This document shows positions 24,290 through 33,193 of a stretch of DNA of 64,000 bases, piece after piece (within the stretch, counting starts at the first letter, position 1; each line of letters begins with the position of its first letter). The stretch spans positions 5,208,001-5,272,000 of the forward strand of contig NZ_LR130759.1 in the NCBI RefSeq assembly GCF_900292015.1, in the 5' to 3' direction. A program made the translations under genes and the position numbers. A model generated the notes under the pieces. It was given only the letters and a program-made list of their open reading frames with translations. It was not told the origin of the DNA and did not search any database. The DNA comes from Mycobacterium basiliense. Lineage in GTDB: Bacteria; Actinomycetota; Actinomycetes; Mycobacteriales; Mycobacteriaceae.

Positions 24290-24943
24290 GTGCCCTCTAT
24301 CGACATTGATCGTGACGCTGCGCACGAACTCGCACAGCGCGAACTCGACAAGGCCATCTACCCCAGGGATTCCCTGTCGAAACAGCTCAACGATTGGGTC
24401 AACGAGCTGCTGTACCGGCTGTTGACGAAGGCCTCCACGGTATCGGGAGGGTGGTTCACCATCACCGTGCTGCTTATCCTGCTGGCAATAGCGGTGCTGG
24501 TCGCCGTCCACATCGCCCGCCGCACCATCCGCACCAAACGTGGTGGCGATTACCAACTTTTCGAGGCCGGCCAGCTCACCGCGGCGCAACATCGCAGCAC
24601 GGCCGAACGCTTTGCCGCCGAAGCCAATTGGGCCGCTGCGATCCGGCATCGGCTGCGCGCGGTCGCGCGGCAACTGGAGGAGACCGGCGTGCTCAATCCC
24701 GCGCCCGGGCGTACCGCCAACGAGTTGGCGACCGACGCGGGTGCTGCGCTACCTCATCTATCCGGGGAATTGACGCAGGCGGCAACGGCGTTCAACGACG
24801 TCACCTACGGCGAGCGGCCCGGAACTCAGACCGCCTACCAGCTGGTCGCAGACCTTGACGACCACCTGCGATCACGTTCCACCTCCGCATCGACGGTGCA
24901 CCAACAGCCCGCCGCGCTTGAGTCGTGGGCGCAGGTCCGGTGA
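24290..24943 (+). CDS. DUF4129 membrane protein (Rv3690-like)
   Basis: A 217-residue protein with a short cytosolic or periplasmic N-terminal part (DIDRDAAHELAQRELDKAIY), one transmembrane helix (about 52-76, FTITVLLILLAIAVLVAVHIA) and a C-terminal DUF4129 domain (about 90-190; RHRLRAVARQLEETGV, GRTANELA, YGERPGT). DUF4129 often occurs fused to transglutaminase-like or beside MoxR/DUF58 genes and is thought to take part in envelope assembly. The start is a GTG at 24290. It ends with a GTGA overlap to the next gene. Confidence 0.9.
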   Translation: MPSIDIDRDAAHELAQRELDKAIYPRDSLSKQLNDWVNELLYRLLTKASTVSGGWFTITVLLILLAIAVLVAVHIARRTIRTKRGGDYQLFEAGQLTAAQHRSTAERFAAEANWAAAIRHRLRAVARQLEETGVLNPAPGRTANELATDAGAALPHLSGELTQAATAFNDVTYGERPGTQTAYQLVADLDDHLRSRSTSASTVHQQPAALESWAQVR

Positions 24944-26082
24944 CGACGCAAAGCGCCGAATCGGCGCCCGGACCCACCCGACGGCGGCGGCCGTGGCGTG
25001 GGATATTGCTCACCCTGGTGGCCGTTGCCCTGGTCGCCTCGATCGGTACCTATCTGACAGCCCCGCGACCCGGGGGCACGATGGACCCCGACGGCACCAA
25101 CCCATCGGGCGCTCACGCCCTAGTCACGTTGCTGCGCAATGGCGGAGTGGAGGTCGTGGTCGCCCACACCACTGCCGATGTTGAACGGGTCGCACGTGCC
25201 GATTCGCTGCTGCTGGTGGCACAGACGCAGTATCTGTCCGACTACGCGCTGCTGCATCGGCTGGCAGACACTCCCAGCGATCTCCTACTGGTCGAACCCA
25301 CCGCCAGGACCCGCAGGGTGCTAACCCCCAAGCTGCGCATCGGGAGCGCCCACGATTTCGCCAACCAGCCGGATTGTCCACTGCGAGCGGCTAATCGCGC
25401 CGGCCGAGTCCACTTCGGACCCAGCGATGCGTATCTACCCAAGGGGGATCTCACGCCGATGAGTTGCTATGGCGGGGCATTGGTTCGCTATCGCGACGCC
25501 GGTCGAACCATCACGGTGGTGGGCAGTAGCCATTTCATGACCAACGACGGATTGTTAGAGGAGGGCAATGCCGCGCTGGCGATGAACCTCGCTGGTGACC
25601 GACCCCGCGTCGTCTGGTTCGCGCCTGACCGCGTCGAGGGTGAAACAACTTCTCCTGGATCGATTTTCGATCTGATCCCGGCCAACGTGACGTGGATCGT
25701 CTGGCAGCTGTGGCTGGTCGTGATCCTGGTGGCACTGTGGAAGGGCCGACGGACGGGCCCGCTGGTGGCCGAGGACATACCCGTCGTCGTCCGCGCATCG
25801 GAAACCGTCGAGGGCCGCGGGCGGCTGTACCGATCGCGCCGAGCCCGGGACCGCGCCGCGAACGCACTGCGCACCGCCACATTGCAGCGCCTGCTGCCCC
25901 GGCTCGGTATCGGCTCCAGCGCGGATCCGCAAGCGGTAGCGCTGACGGTGGCGCAGCGTAGCGGCGCCAATCCGGGATTCGTTTGGTATCACCTGTTCGG
26001 TCCACCCCCAACCACCGACCATGAGCTGGTACAACTTGCCCGTGCACTCGACGACATCGAAAGGCAGGTCACACACTCGTGA
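24940..26082 (+). CDS. DUF4350 membrane protein (Rv3691-like)
   Basis: A 380-residue protein starting MTTQSAESAPGPTRRRRPW at a GTG that overlaps the previous stop. An N-terminal signal-anchor helix (about 22-42) precedes an extracytoplasmic DUF4350 domain with TNPSGAHALVTLLRNGGVEVVVA and SHFMTNDGLLEEGNAALAMNL. This is a Rossmann-like fold related to type-1 GATases but without a recognisable nucleophile. A second helix (about 250-270, WIVWQLWLVVILVALW) leads to a cytosolic tail of about 110 residues. In MoxR/DUF58 clusters it is a standard component of unknown mechanism. Its stop overlaps moxR2. Confidence 0.9.
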   Translation: MTTQSAESAPGPTRRRRPWRGILLTLVAVALVASIGTYLTAPRPGGTMDPDGTNPSGAHALVTLLRNGGVEVVVAHTTADVERVARADSLLLVAQTQYLSDYALLHRLADTPSDLLLVEPTARTRRVLTPKLRIGSAHDFANQPDCPLRAANRAGRVHFGPSDAYLPKGDLTPMSCYGGALVRYRDAGRTITVVGSSHFMTNDGLLEEGNAALAMNLAGDRPRVVWFAPDRVEGETTSPGSIFDLIPANVTWIVWQLWLVVILVALWKGRRTGPLVAEDIPVVVRASETVEGRGRLYRSRRARDRAANALRTATLQRLLPRLGIGSSADPQAVALTVAQRSGANPGFVWYHLFGPPPTTDHELVQLARALDDIERQVTHS

Positions 26083-27056
26083 CACATCCGGCTCCCACCC
26101 AGTCCCCGATCGCGGATTCGGCACGTGAGGCGTTGCTGGGATTACGCGCCGAGATCGCTAAAGCCGTTGTCGGCCAGGACGGAGTGATCAGCGGGTTGGT
26201 CATCGCGCTGCTATGTCGGGGCCACGTCCTTTTGGAAGGTGTTCCCGGAGTGGCCAAGACGCTGATGATCCGAGCCATGTCCGCCGCGCTGCAGCTGGAG
26301 TTCAAGCGGGTGCAGTTCACCCCCGACCTGATGCCCGGCGATGTCACCGGTTCGCTCGTCTACGACTCCCACACCGCTGAATTCGTATTCCGACCGGGCC
26401 CGGTGTTCACCAATCTATTGCTCGCCGACGAGATCAACCGAACCCCACCGAAAACGCAGGCCGCGCTGCTCGAAGCGATGGAGGAGCGGCAGGTCAGCGT
26501 GGAAGGCGAGGCAAAGCCGCTGCCGAATCCGTTCATCGTCGCGGCGACGCAGAACCCCATCGAATACGAGGGCACCTATCAGCTGCCCGAGGCCCAGCTC
26601 GACCGTTTTCTGCTCAAACTGAACGTGACGCTGCCCACACGCGACTCCGAGATCGCAATTCTCGGCCGGCATGCCCATGGCTTCGATCCCCGCGATCTGT
26701 CGGCGATCAAGCCGGTGGCCGGACCGGCCGACCTGGCCGCCGGTCGTGAGGCGGTGCGTCAGGTACTCATCGGCGACGAGGTGCTGGGCTACATCGTCGA
26801 TATCGTTGGGGCCACTCGCGGCTCCCCGGCATTGCAGCTGGGTGTTTCGCCGCGCGGGGCGACCGCGCTGCTGGCAACCGCCCGGTCCTGGGCGTGGCTG
26901 TCCGGGCGCAACTACGTAACTCCCGACGATGTAAAGGCCATGGCCCGCCCCACCCTGCGGCACCGGATCATGCTGCGCCCGGAGGCCGAGCTGGAGGGCG
27001 CCACGCCCGACGGCGTACTGGACGGCATACTGGCCTCCGTCGCGGTGCCCCGCTAG
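26079..27056 (+). CDS. moxR2: MoxR-type AAA+ ATPase MoxR2
   Basis: A 325-residue MoxR AAA+ ATPase, counterpart of Rv3692. Walker A is EGVPGVAKT (53-61). Walker B is LLADEINR with the ATP-hydrolysis Glu. Sensor 1 is in AATQNP, the arginine-finger region is LDRF, and the C-terminal lid contains SPRGATALLATARSWA. MoxR proteins assist maturation or activation of membrane and cell-wall complexes, commonly with a DUF58/VWA partner, which is the next gene here. GTG start overlaps the upstream stop (GTGA), and its own stop TAG overlaps the next GTG. Confidence 0.96.
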   Translation: MTHPAPTQSPIADSAREALLGLRAEIAKAVVGQDGVISGLVIALLCRGHVLLEGVPGVAKTLMIRAMSAALQLEFKRVQFTPDLMPGDVTGSLVYDSHTAEFVFRPGPVFTNLLLADEINRTPPKTQAALLEAMEERQVSVEGEAKPLPNPFIVAATQNPIEYEGTYQLPEAQLDRFLLKLNVTLPTRDSEIAILGRHAHGFDPRDLSAIKPVAGPADLAAGREAVRQVLIGDEVLGYIVDIVGATRGSPALQLGVSPRGATALLATARSWAWLSGRNYVTPDDVKAMARPTLRHRIMLRPEAELEGATPDGVLDGILASVAVPR

Positions 27057-28378
27057 TGGTCCTGACCGGACGAACCGGCCTGCTGGCGCTCGTCTGCGTC
27101 CTGCCGATCGCGGTGTCGCCCTGGCCGGCGAGAGCCTTCGCAATACTGCTGGCGGCGCTGGCGATCGCGGTGGCCACCGATATCGTGCTGGCGGCCAGCA
27201 CGCGACGGATGCGTTTTACCCGTTCGCCGGACGGTTCGGCCCGGTTGGGCCAGCCGGTGGATGCCGGCCTGCTGATCCAAAACGACGGCCGGCGCCGCTT
27301 CCGGGGCCTGGTTCGCGACGCCTGGCCGCCCAGTGCACGCGCTGAACCACGCACCCACCGGGTCAACATCGCGGCCGGAGACCGCCAGCGCGTGGACACC
27401 CAGCTGCGGCCCGTCCGCCGCGGCGACCAACGCGCGGCCCTGGTCACGGCGCGATCGATCGGCCCCCTTGGCTTGGCTGGACGACAGAGTTCGCAGTCGG
27501 TGCCGGGACAGGTCCGGGTGCTGCCGCCATTCCTATCCCGCAAACACCTGCCGTCACGACTGGCCAAGCTGCGAGAAATCGACGGGCTATTGCCCACCCT
27601 GATACGAGGGCAGGGCACCGAATTCGACTCGCTTCGTGAGTACGTCGTCGGCGACGATGTCCGCTCGATCGACTGGCGCGCGAGCGCACGCCGGGCCGAT
27701 GTGATGGTCCGCACGTGGCGCCCCGAGCGCGACCGGCGCGTTGTCATCGTGCTCGACACCGGGCGTATGGCGGCAGGACGGGTCGGTGTCGATCCCACCG
27801 CCGCCGATCCGGCCGGGTGGCCCCGGCTGGACTGGTCGATGGACGCCGCGCTGCTGCTGGCAGCGCTGGCGTCGCGGGCCGGCGATCACGTCGATTTCCT
27901 GGCCCACGACCGGGTGAGCCGAGCGGCGGTGTTCGGCGCGTCGCGCACCGAACTGCTGGCCCAGCTCGTGGCGGCGATGGCGCCGCTGCAGCCGGCGCTC
28001 GTTGAATCCGATTGGCGGACAATGGTTGCCACCATTACCCGGCGCACCCGCCGGCGCTCGCTGGTGGTTCTGCTGACGGACCTCAACGCCACCGCCCTCG
28101 ACGAGGGACTCTTACCGGTACTGCCGCAGTTGTCGGCAAAACATCACGTAGTGGTCGCCGCGGTGGCAGACCCCCGCGTCGACCAGCTGGCCATCGCACG
28201 CTCCGACGCGGCGGCCGTGTACGACGCGGCGGCCGCAGAGCGCTCCCGCACTGAGCGCCGAACAATCGCGTCGCGCTTGCACCAGAAGGGAGTGGAGGTC
28301 GTCGATGCGCCCCCGACCGACATCGCACCCGCGCTCGCGGACCGGTACCTGGCGATGAAGGCGACGGGCCGGCTCTAG
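27056..28378 (+). CDS. DUF58 (VWA-like) membrane protein, MoxR partner
   Basis: A 440-residue protein, counterpart of Rv3693. Two N-terminal helices (about 5-25 and 30-50) anchor it, followed by a beta-sandwich segment and the DUF58 core. The latter has RGQGTEFDSLREYVVGDD and IDWRASAR (about 185-210), then VVIVLDTGRM, a VWA-like strand with an incomplete MIDAS motif, and VVLLTDLNA. DUF58 proteins are encoded next to MoxR ATPases and are thought to be their substrates or adaptors in envelope biogenesis. The GTG start at 27056 shares a base with the moxR2 stop. It ends before a strong bidirectional hairpin. Confidence 0.92.
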   Translation: MVLTGRTGLLALVCVLPIAVSPWPARAFAILLAALAIAVATDIVLAASTRRMRFTRSPDGSARLGQPVDAGLLIQNDGRRRFRGLVRDAWPPSARAEPRTHRVNIAAGDRQRVDTQLRPVRRGDQRAALVTARSIGPLGLAGRQSSQSVPGQVRVLPPFLSRKHLPSRLAKLREIDGLLPTLIRGQGTEFDSLREYVVGDDVRSIDWRASARRADVMVRTWRPERDRRVVIVLDTGRMAAGRVGVDPTAADPAGWPRLDWSMDAALLLAALASRAGDHVDFLAHDRVSRAAVFGASRTELLAQLVAAMAPLQPALVESDWRTMVATITRRTRRRSLVVLLTDLNATALDEGLLPVLPQLSAKHHVVVAAVADPRVDQLAIARSDAAAVYDAAAAERSRTERRTIASRLHQKGVEVVDAPPTDIAPALADRYLAMKATGRL

Positions 28379-28394
28379 CCGTCGCCGGCGGCCG

Positions 28395-28450
28395 CGAGTG
28401 CGAACGACGCGACGCTCCCACGGCGTGTCGCGTCGTGGCATTCACACTCG
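28395..28450. terminator. Bidirectional hairpin between convergent genes
   Basis: CGAGTG (28395-28400) and ACGACGCGAC (28404-28413) pair with GTCGCGTCGT (28427-28436) and CACTCG (28445-28450). The inner 10-bp stem is perfect and the outer 6-bp stem is separated by small internal loops. It lies between the DUF58 gene and the SpoIIM-like gene, whose 3' ends face each other, so it can terminate both. Confidence 0.8.
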
Positions 28451-28457
28451 TTGAGCG

Positions 28458-29450
28458 TCAGCCGGTGGGGACCACGTCGGGTGCGTCCTCGATGTCGCCG
28501 GTCTCACCGGCTTGGGCCGCGCGCCGTCCGAAGTAGACGATGTAGAACAAGAACGCCGCCTCAGCACTGGCGCCAATGGCGATCCTGACGAATGTCGGCA
28601 CCGGCGATGGTGTCACCAACGCTTCGATCAACCCGGAAACTAGCAGCACCCCCACCAGACCCACGGCAACCGACACCACCCCGCGACCTTGTTCGGCCAG
28701 CACCTGTCCACGTGGCCGGTCGCCCGGCGAGATGACCGACCACCCCAGCCGCATTCCGGTTGCGGCCGCTAGGAAGACCGCTGTCAGCTCGAGCAGCCCA
28801 TGTGGAATGAGCAGCCCGAGCAGCAGGCCGCCCTTGCCGGCGTGGAACATCAGCCCGGCGATCACTCCCACGTTTGCCGCGTTCTGGAAGAGCACCAGCG
28901 GTATCGGCAGCCCCAGCACCACCGACATCGCGATGCACTTGGCCGCAACCCAGGAATTGTTCACCCAGACCTGCAGTGCAAACGACGTTGCGGGGTGCGC
29001 GCTGTAATACGACTCGACGTCATGACTGACCAATTCGTCGATCTCAGTGGGGGTTCCGATGATGGATTGCACCTCGGCGCTGCCCGCTACCCAGAAAGCG
29101 ATGAGTGCCGCGACAGCGAAGAAGGCCACCGCGGTTGCCAGCCACCAGCGCCAGGTGCGGTAGGCCACCACGGGGAAGGAAACCGTCCAGAAGCGAACGA
29201 ACGTACTCGTCAGCGGGGCATGCGCACCGGTAACCGCGGCACGCGCGCGGGCGACCAGGCTCGAAAGTCGGCCGGTGACCGCCGAATCCGACGACACCGA
29301 CCGCAGCATCGACAGATGGGTGGATACCCGCTGGTAGAGCTCGACGAGCTCGTCGATTTCGACACCGGTCAGCGAGCGACGCTTCTTGACCAACTGATCA
29401 AGCCGATCCCAGGTAGGGCGGTGGGTCAGCAAGAACGCGTCGACATCCAC
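28458..29450 (-). CDS. SpoIIM-like (stage II sporulation protein M family) membrane protein
   Basis: A 330-residue integral membrane protein, counterpart of Rv3694c. A cytosolic N-terminal helical region (MDVDAFLLTHRPTWDRLDQLVKKRRSLTG) precedes about six transmembrane segments. LQVWVNNSWVAAKCIAM and GLMFHAGKGGLLLGLLIPHGLLEL are the conserved SpoIIM motifs. SpoIIM in Bacillus helps localise peptidoglycan hydrolases in engulfment. Non-sporulating actinobacteria keep this homologue beside RDD and MoxR/DUF58 genes, suggesting a general envelope function. The GTG start lies 63 bases from the divergent RDD gene. Confidence 0.92.
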   Translation of the reverse strand: MDVDAFLLTHRPTWDRLDQLVKKRRSLTGVEIDELVELYQRVSTHLSMLRSVSSDSAVTGRLSSLVARARAAVTGAHAPLTSTFVRFWTVSFPVVAYRTWRWWLATAVAFFAVAALIAFWVAGSAEVQSIIGTPTEIDELVSHDVESYYSAHPATSFALQVWVNNSWVAAKCIAMSVVLGLPIPLVLFQNAANVGVIAGLMFHAGKGGLLLGLLIPHGLLELTAVFLAAATGMRLGWSVISPGDRPRGQVLAEQGRGVVSVAVGLVGVLLVSGLIEALVTPSPVPTFVRIAIGASAEAAFLFYIVYFGRRAAQAGETGDIEDAPDVVPTG

Positions 29451-29499
29451 CTGCGCAGCCTACCCAACCGAGCCCGGCGGATAACCGTTCGCAAGCCTG

Positions 29500-29513
29500 T
29501 ACCGTTCCCTGTT
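29500..29513 (+). promoter_or_regulatory. Putative -10 element for a leaderless RDD-gene mRNA
   Basis: TACCGT at 29500-29505 matches the TANNNT -10 consensus and ends eight bases before the ATG at 29514. Transcription would therefore start at or next to the start codon, giving a leaderless message. There is no Shine-Dalgarno sequence, which agrees with this. Confidence 0.45.
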
Positions 29514-30380
29514 ATGTCGGAGGTGGTAACCGGGGACGCCGTAGTGCTCGACGTCCAGGTCGCGCAGCTACCGGTGCGCGCGGTCGGCGCGATCATTGAC
29601 ATCGTTGTGATGCTCACCGGCTACATCCTCGGCATGACGTTGTGGGCGGCAACCCTGAGTGAGTTCGATGACGCGTTGACCGTCGCGTTTCTCATCATCT
29701 TCACGGTACTGGTGCTGGTCGGTTATCCAGTGGCCATAGAAACCGCCACCCGGGGCCGCTCGGTGGGCAAGCTTGCGATGGGTCTGCGCGTGGTGTCCGA
29801 CGACGGCGGTCCAGAACGCTTCCGCCAAGCGCTGTTTCGCGCGCTGTCGTCGATCGTCGAGATCTGGATGCTGCTGGGCAGCCCTGCCGTGATCTGCAGC
29901 ATGCTTTCGTCGAAGGCCAAACGCGTCGGCGACATATTCGCCGGCACCATCGTCGTGAGCGAGCGCGGTCCCCGGTTGGCGCCAACACCGGCGATGCCGC
30001 CGGCGCTGGCCTGGTGGGCGTCGTCGTTGCAACTCGCCGGGCTCACTCCCGGCCAGGCCGAGGTTGCACGCCAATTCCTTTCCCGTGCCACACAACTCGA
30101 TCCCAGGTTGCGGGATCAGATGGCGTATCGGATCGCCGGCGATGTGCTGTCCCAGATCGCTCCACCACCCCCGCCGGGCACACCGCCGCAGCTGGTTCTC
30201 GCGGCCGTACTCGCCGAACGGCACCGCCGAGAACTGGCACGTCTGCGCCCCATGGGACCCCCCACGATGCCGCACACGGCACCGGCGCCCTGGACACCGA
30301 CCGCCCCGCAATACCCGGGCTGGCCGCCCGCCCCGCGACAGCAGAATGCCGATCCCGGCGGCTTCTCGCCCCCGACCTAG
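29514..30380 (+). CDS. RDD family membrane protein (Rv3695-like)
   Basis: A 288-residue protein with an RDD domain: LPVRAVGAIIDIVVM (first helix, Arg-Asp pair as R...D), TRGRSVGKLAMGLRVV between helices 2 and 3, and AKRVGDIFAGTIVV. Three to four transmembrane segments occupy residues 20-150. The C-terminal half is cytosolic and ends in a Pro-rich tail (PPPPPGTPP; PAPWTPTAPQYPGWPPAP). It is divergent from the SpoIIM-like gene; in M. tuberculosis the same arrangement is Rv3694c-Rv3695. Function is unknown. The ATG appears leaderless. Confidence 0.92.
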   Translation: MSEVVTGDAVVLDVQVAQLPVRAVGAIIDIVVMLTGYILGMTLWAATLSEFDDALTVAFLIIFTVLVLVGYPVAIETATRGRSVGKLAMGLRVVSDDGGPERFRQALFRALSSIVEIWMLLGSPAVICSMLSSKAKRVGDIFAGTIVVSERGPRLAPTPAMPPALAWWASSLQLAGLTPGQAEVARQFLSRATQLDPRLRDQMAYRIAGDVLSQIAPPPPPGTPPQLVLAAVLAERHRRELARLRPMGPPTMPHTAPAPWTPTAPQYPGWPPAPRQQNADPGGFSPPT

Positions 30381-30722
30381 CTACTGCGCCACGGCCACCG
30401 CAAGCAGCACCACGTCGGCAACCAACAGCGCGATCCCGATCAGCGGAACCGCAATGCCGCCACGGCGCTTGGCGGTGAACGCCGAGACGGCTATCGCCAC
30501 CACGGCCACCACGGGTGCGCCATAGAACAAGAAGCCGAAGTCGATACCAACGCCCAGGTTGGAGCACCCGCTGGCACCGCAGGATGCGGTACTCATCACC
30601 GCGCCCAGCGCGAACAGCATCACGATCGTCGCACCCGGCACAGTGGCTACCGCCAGCACCCAGTTGACCCGCGACCGGGCCCTGCCGTCGCCCCGACCGC
30701 CGCGTCGACCATTGCTCGTCAT
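30381..30722 (-). CDS. Small membrane protein, hypothetical
   Basis: A 113-residue protein with a basic N-terminus (SNGRRGGRGDGRARSRVNW) and three hydrophobic segments (about 20-42, 58-80, 88-110). A short loop between the first two contains two cysteines in SCGASGCSNLG that could form a disulfide outside. The ATG at 30720-30722 follows AGGTGA. I do not recognise the family. It is convergent with the RDD gene and divergent from padR, so it shares the operator region at about 30790-30810. Confidence 0.65.
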   Translation of the reverse strand: MTSNGRRGGRGDGRARSRVNWVLAVATVPGATIVMLFALGAVMSTASCGASGCSNLGVGIDFGFLFYGAPVVAVVAIAVSAFTAKRRGGIAVPLIGIALLVADVVLLAVAVAQ

Positions 30723-30795
30723 CACTCACCTGCTACCCGACCCTTGCCAGGCACAAACGGGACGAAGCTGGCCAATCGTTGCATCGCGATCGTTA

Positions 30796-30811
30796 ACGAT
30801 ATATCGTGATA
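30796..30811. promoter_or_regulatory. Overlapping palindromes upstream of padR (putative PadR operator)
   Basis: ACGATATATCGT (30796-30807) is a perfect 12-bp palindrome, and TATCGTGATA (30802-30811) is a second overlapping one. AT-rich ATATC/GATAT dyads are common in PadR operators. The site lies 60 bases before padR and 75 bases from the divergent small membrane protein gene, in an unusually AT-rich stretch. Confidence 0.55.
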
Positions 30812-30868
30812 TTCACTTGATACATCGGAGGCACGACTGGTGCCCCGCAGACCTCTAGGAATATCGAC

Positions 30869-31561
30869 ATGAACAACCTCTTCACCCCTCCCGGCGGGCC
30901 GTTCGGTGCCCGTCCGGGATTCGGCTTCGGTCCCGGGCCGGCACAGCGGCGCGCGCTGCACAGCGCTCGACGGCATGCCCGGCGTGAATTCTTCGAACAC
31001 CTCCGCGACCACGACGGCGGCCACGACGGACCCTTGGGGTTCGGCCCGGGCTTTGCTCCGGGCTTCGGCTTCGGCTTCGGCCCCGGCAGCCCACGAGGCG
31101 GCTGGCGCCGTGGTGGACCAGGCCGGGGACGACGCGGCGATGTCCGGGCGGCCATCCTGGTGCTGCTGAGCGAACAACCGATGCACGGCTACGAGATGAT
31201 CCAGCAGATCGCCGAACGCAGCAACGGGTTGTGGCGGCCCAGCCCCGGTTCGGTCTATCCCACGCTGCAGCTACTCGATGACGAGGGACTGATCACCGCC
31301 AGCGCGCCCGACGGCAGCAAAAAGCTTTTCGAACTGACCGATGACGGCCGTGCGGCCGCCGATAAGGTGCAGACGCCACCGTGGGATGAGATCGCCGAAG
31401 GCGTCGACCCCGGTCACATCAACTTGCGGACGGCCATGCGCCAGCTGATCGGCGCGGTCATGCAATCGGCCCACACCGCAAGCGCCGAGCAACAGCAGCG
31501 CATTGTCGACATCATCAACAACGCCCGACGCGAGATCTACGGCATCCTGGGCGAGGACTGA
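30869..31561 (+). CDS. PadR-family transcriptional regulator with Gly/Phe-rich N-terminus
   Basis: A 230-residue protein. Residues about 1-90 are low complexity: runs of Gly, Pro, Phe and Arg (GFGFGPG, GFAPGFGFGFGPG, GGWRRGGPGRGRRG). Residues about 92-170 are the PadR winged helix: AAILVLLSEQPMHGYEMIQQI, SPGSVYPTLQLLDDEGLI and KLFELTDDGRAAA. The remaining helices are the dimerisation tail. PadR repressors usually control a neighbouring transporter or detoxification gene and themselves. The low-complexity extension is unusual and may be disordered or bind nucleic acid. It is convergent with glpK. Confidence 0.92.
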   Translation: MNNLFTPPGGPFGARPGFGFGPGPAQRRALHSARRHARREFFEHLRDHDGGHDGPLGFGPGFAPGFGFGFGPGSPRGGWRRGGPGRGRRGDVRAAILVLLSEQPMHGYEMIQQIAERSNGLWRPSPGSVYPTLQLLDDEGLITASAPDGSKKLFELTDDGRAAADKVQTPPWDEIAEGVDPGHINLRTAMRQLIGAVMQSAHTASAEQQQRIVDIINNARREIYGILGED

Positions 31562-31587
31562 ACTCCGGTCGCCGGCCGGCACGTTCA

Positions 31588-33105
31588 TTACGACACGTCA
31601 ACCCAATCCAGGGTCCGCTGCACCGCCTTGCGCCAGCCCGCATACCCCGTGGCGCGTTCCTCGTCGGTCCACTGCGGCGTCCAGCGTTTGTCCTCTTGCC
31701 AATTGGCCCGCAGGTCAGACGGGTCCGCCCAGAAGCCGACGGCCAAACCCGCGGCATAGGCCGCACCCAGGGCGGTGGTTTCGGCAACCACCGGCCGCAC
31801 CACGTCCACACCCAGCACGTCGGCCTGGATTTGCATGCACAGGTCATTGGTGGTGATGCCGCCGTCGACCTTCAACACCTCAAGGCGCACTCCGGAATCG
31901 GCTTCCATGGCGTCCACCACATCGCGGCTTTGGTAGCAGATGGCTTCCAGCGTCGCCCGGGCCAGATGTGCGTTGGTGTTGAATCGGGACAGTCCCACGA
32001 TCGCGCCGCGCGCATCGGAGCGCCAATACGGGGCGAACAACCCCGAAAACGCTGGCACGAAATACACCCCACCGTTGTCGGCGACCTGCCGTGCCAGAGC
32101 CTCGCTTTGCGAGGCACCACTGATGATGCCCAGCTGGTCACGCAACCACTGCACGGCCGAACCGGTCACCGCGATCGAACCCTCAAGGGCGTATACGGGT
32201 TTGGCATCCCCGAACTGGTAGCACACGGTGGTCAGCAAGCCGTTGTTCGATCGCACGATCGTCTCACCGGTGTTCAGCAACAGAAAGTTGCCGGTGCCAT
32301 AGGTATTCTTTGCTTCCCCAGCGCTCAGACACACCTGGCCAACCATCGCCGCGTGCTGATCGCCGACCACTCCGGTGACTGGCACCTCGCCCCCGAGCGG
32401 CCCGGAATCCAGCGTGACACCGTAGGGCTGCAGCGGTGAGGACGGCTCGATCGTGGGCAGCATCGCGCGGGGGATGGCGAAGAACGACAGCAGCTCGTCG
32501 TCCCAGTCCAGCGTTTCCAAATCCATCAGCATGGTCCGGCTGGCGTTGGTCACGTCGGTCGCGTGTACGCCACCACGCGGCCCGCCGGTCAGATTCCACA
32601 ACACCCAGGTGTCCGGCGTCCCGAACAGCGCATCGCCGCGTTCGGCGGCGGCACGTACCCCGTCGACGTTCTCCAGGATCCACTGCAACTTCCCACCGGA
32701 GAAGTAGGTGGCCGGGGGCAACCCCGCCTTGCGTCGGATCACGTCCCCGCGGCCATCGCGGTCCAGGGCCGACGCGATACGGTCGGTGCGAGTGTCCTGC
32801 CAGACGATCGCGTTGTAGTAGGGCCGGCCGGTCTTCTTGTTCCATACCAGGGTGGTCTCGCGCTGGTTGGTAATGCCTAGCGCAGCAAGGTCTTTCGGCG
32901 ACAAATCGGTCGCGTTGAGCACCGACATCAATACGGACGCGGTACGCTCCCAGATCTCCACCGGATTGTGTTCGACCCAGCCGGCGCGGGGCAGGATCTG
33001 TTCATGCTCGAGCTGGTGGCGGGCCACCTCGGCGCCTTGGTGATCGAAGATCATGCAGCGGGTGCTGGTGGTGCCCTGATCGATGGAGGCTACGAAGTCG
33101 GCCAA
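31588..33105 (-). CDS. glpK: Glycerol kinase
   Basis: A 505-residue FGGY-family kinase that phosphorylates glycerol to sn-glycerol 3-phosphate. Visible motifs: [15 protein letters not shown] (phosphate 1 loop at the N-terminus), [51 protein letters not shown] and [11 protein letters not shown] (adenosine motif). These give a near-complete match to the M. tuberculosis Rv3696c sequence as recalled. The start is set at a TTG (33103-33105) preceded by GAGGAG; no ATG or GTG is available near the expected N-terminus. It is monocistronic, divergent from the GCS2-like gene. Confidence 0.95.
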   Translation of the reverse strand: MADFVASIDQGTTSTRCMIFDHQGAEVARHQLEHEQILPRAGWVEHNPVEIWERTASVLMSVLNATDLSPKDLAALGITNQRETTLVWNKKTGRPYYNAIVWQDTRTDRIASALDRDGRGDVIRRKAGLPPATYFSGGKLQWILENVDGVRAAAERGDALFGTPDTWVLWNLTGGPRGGVHATDVTNASRTMLMDLETLDWDDELLSFFAIPRAMLPTIEPSSPLQPYGVTLDSGPLGGEVPVTGVVGDQHAAMVGQVCLSAGEAKNTYGTGNFLLLNTGETIVRSNNGLLTTVCYQFGDAKPVYALEGSIAVTGSAVQWLRDQLGIISGASQSEALARQVADNGGVYFVPAFSGLFAPYWRSDARGAIVGLSRFNTNAHLARATLEAICYQSRDVVDAMEADSGVRLEVLKVDGGITTNDLCMQIQADVLGVDVVRPVVAETTALGAAYAAGLAVGFWADPSDLRANWQEDKRWTPQWTDEERATGYAGWRKAVQRTLDWVDVS

Positions 33106-33193
33106 CTGCTCTCCTCGGGTGACATCGAAGACTGGATGTAATCGTCCATGATGGTCTATGCGGGTCGGCGCTTGGGCGGTACCGGGGTGATAC

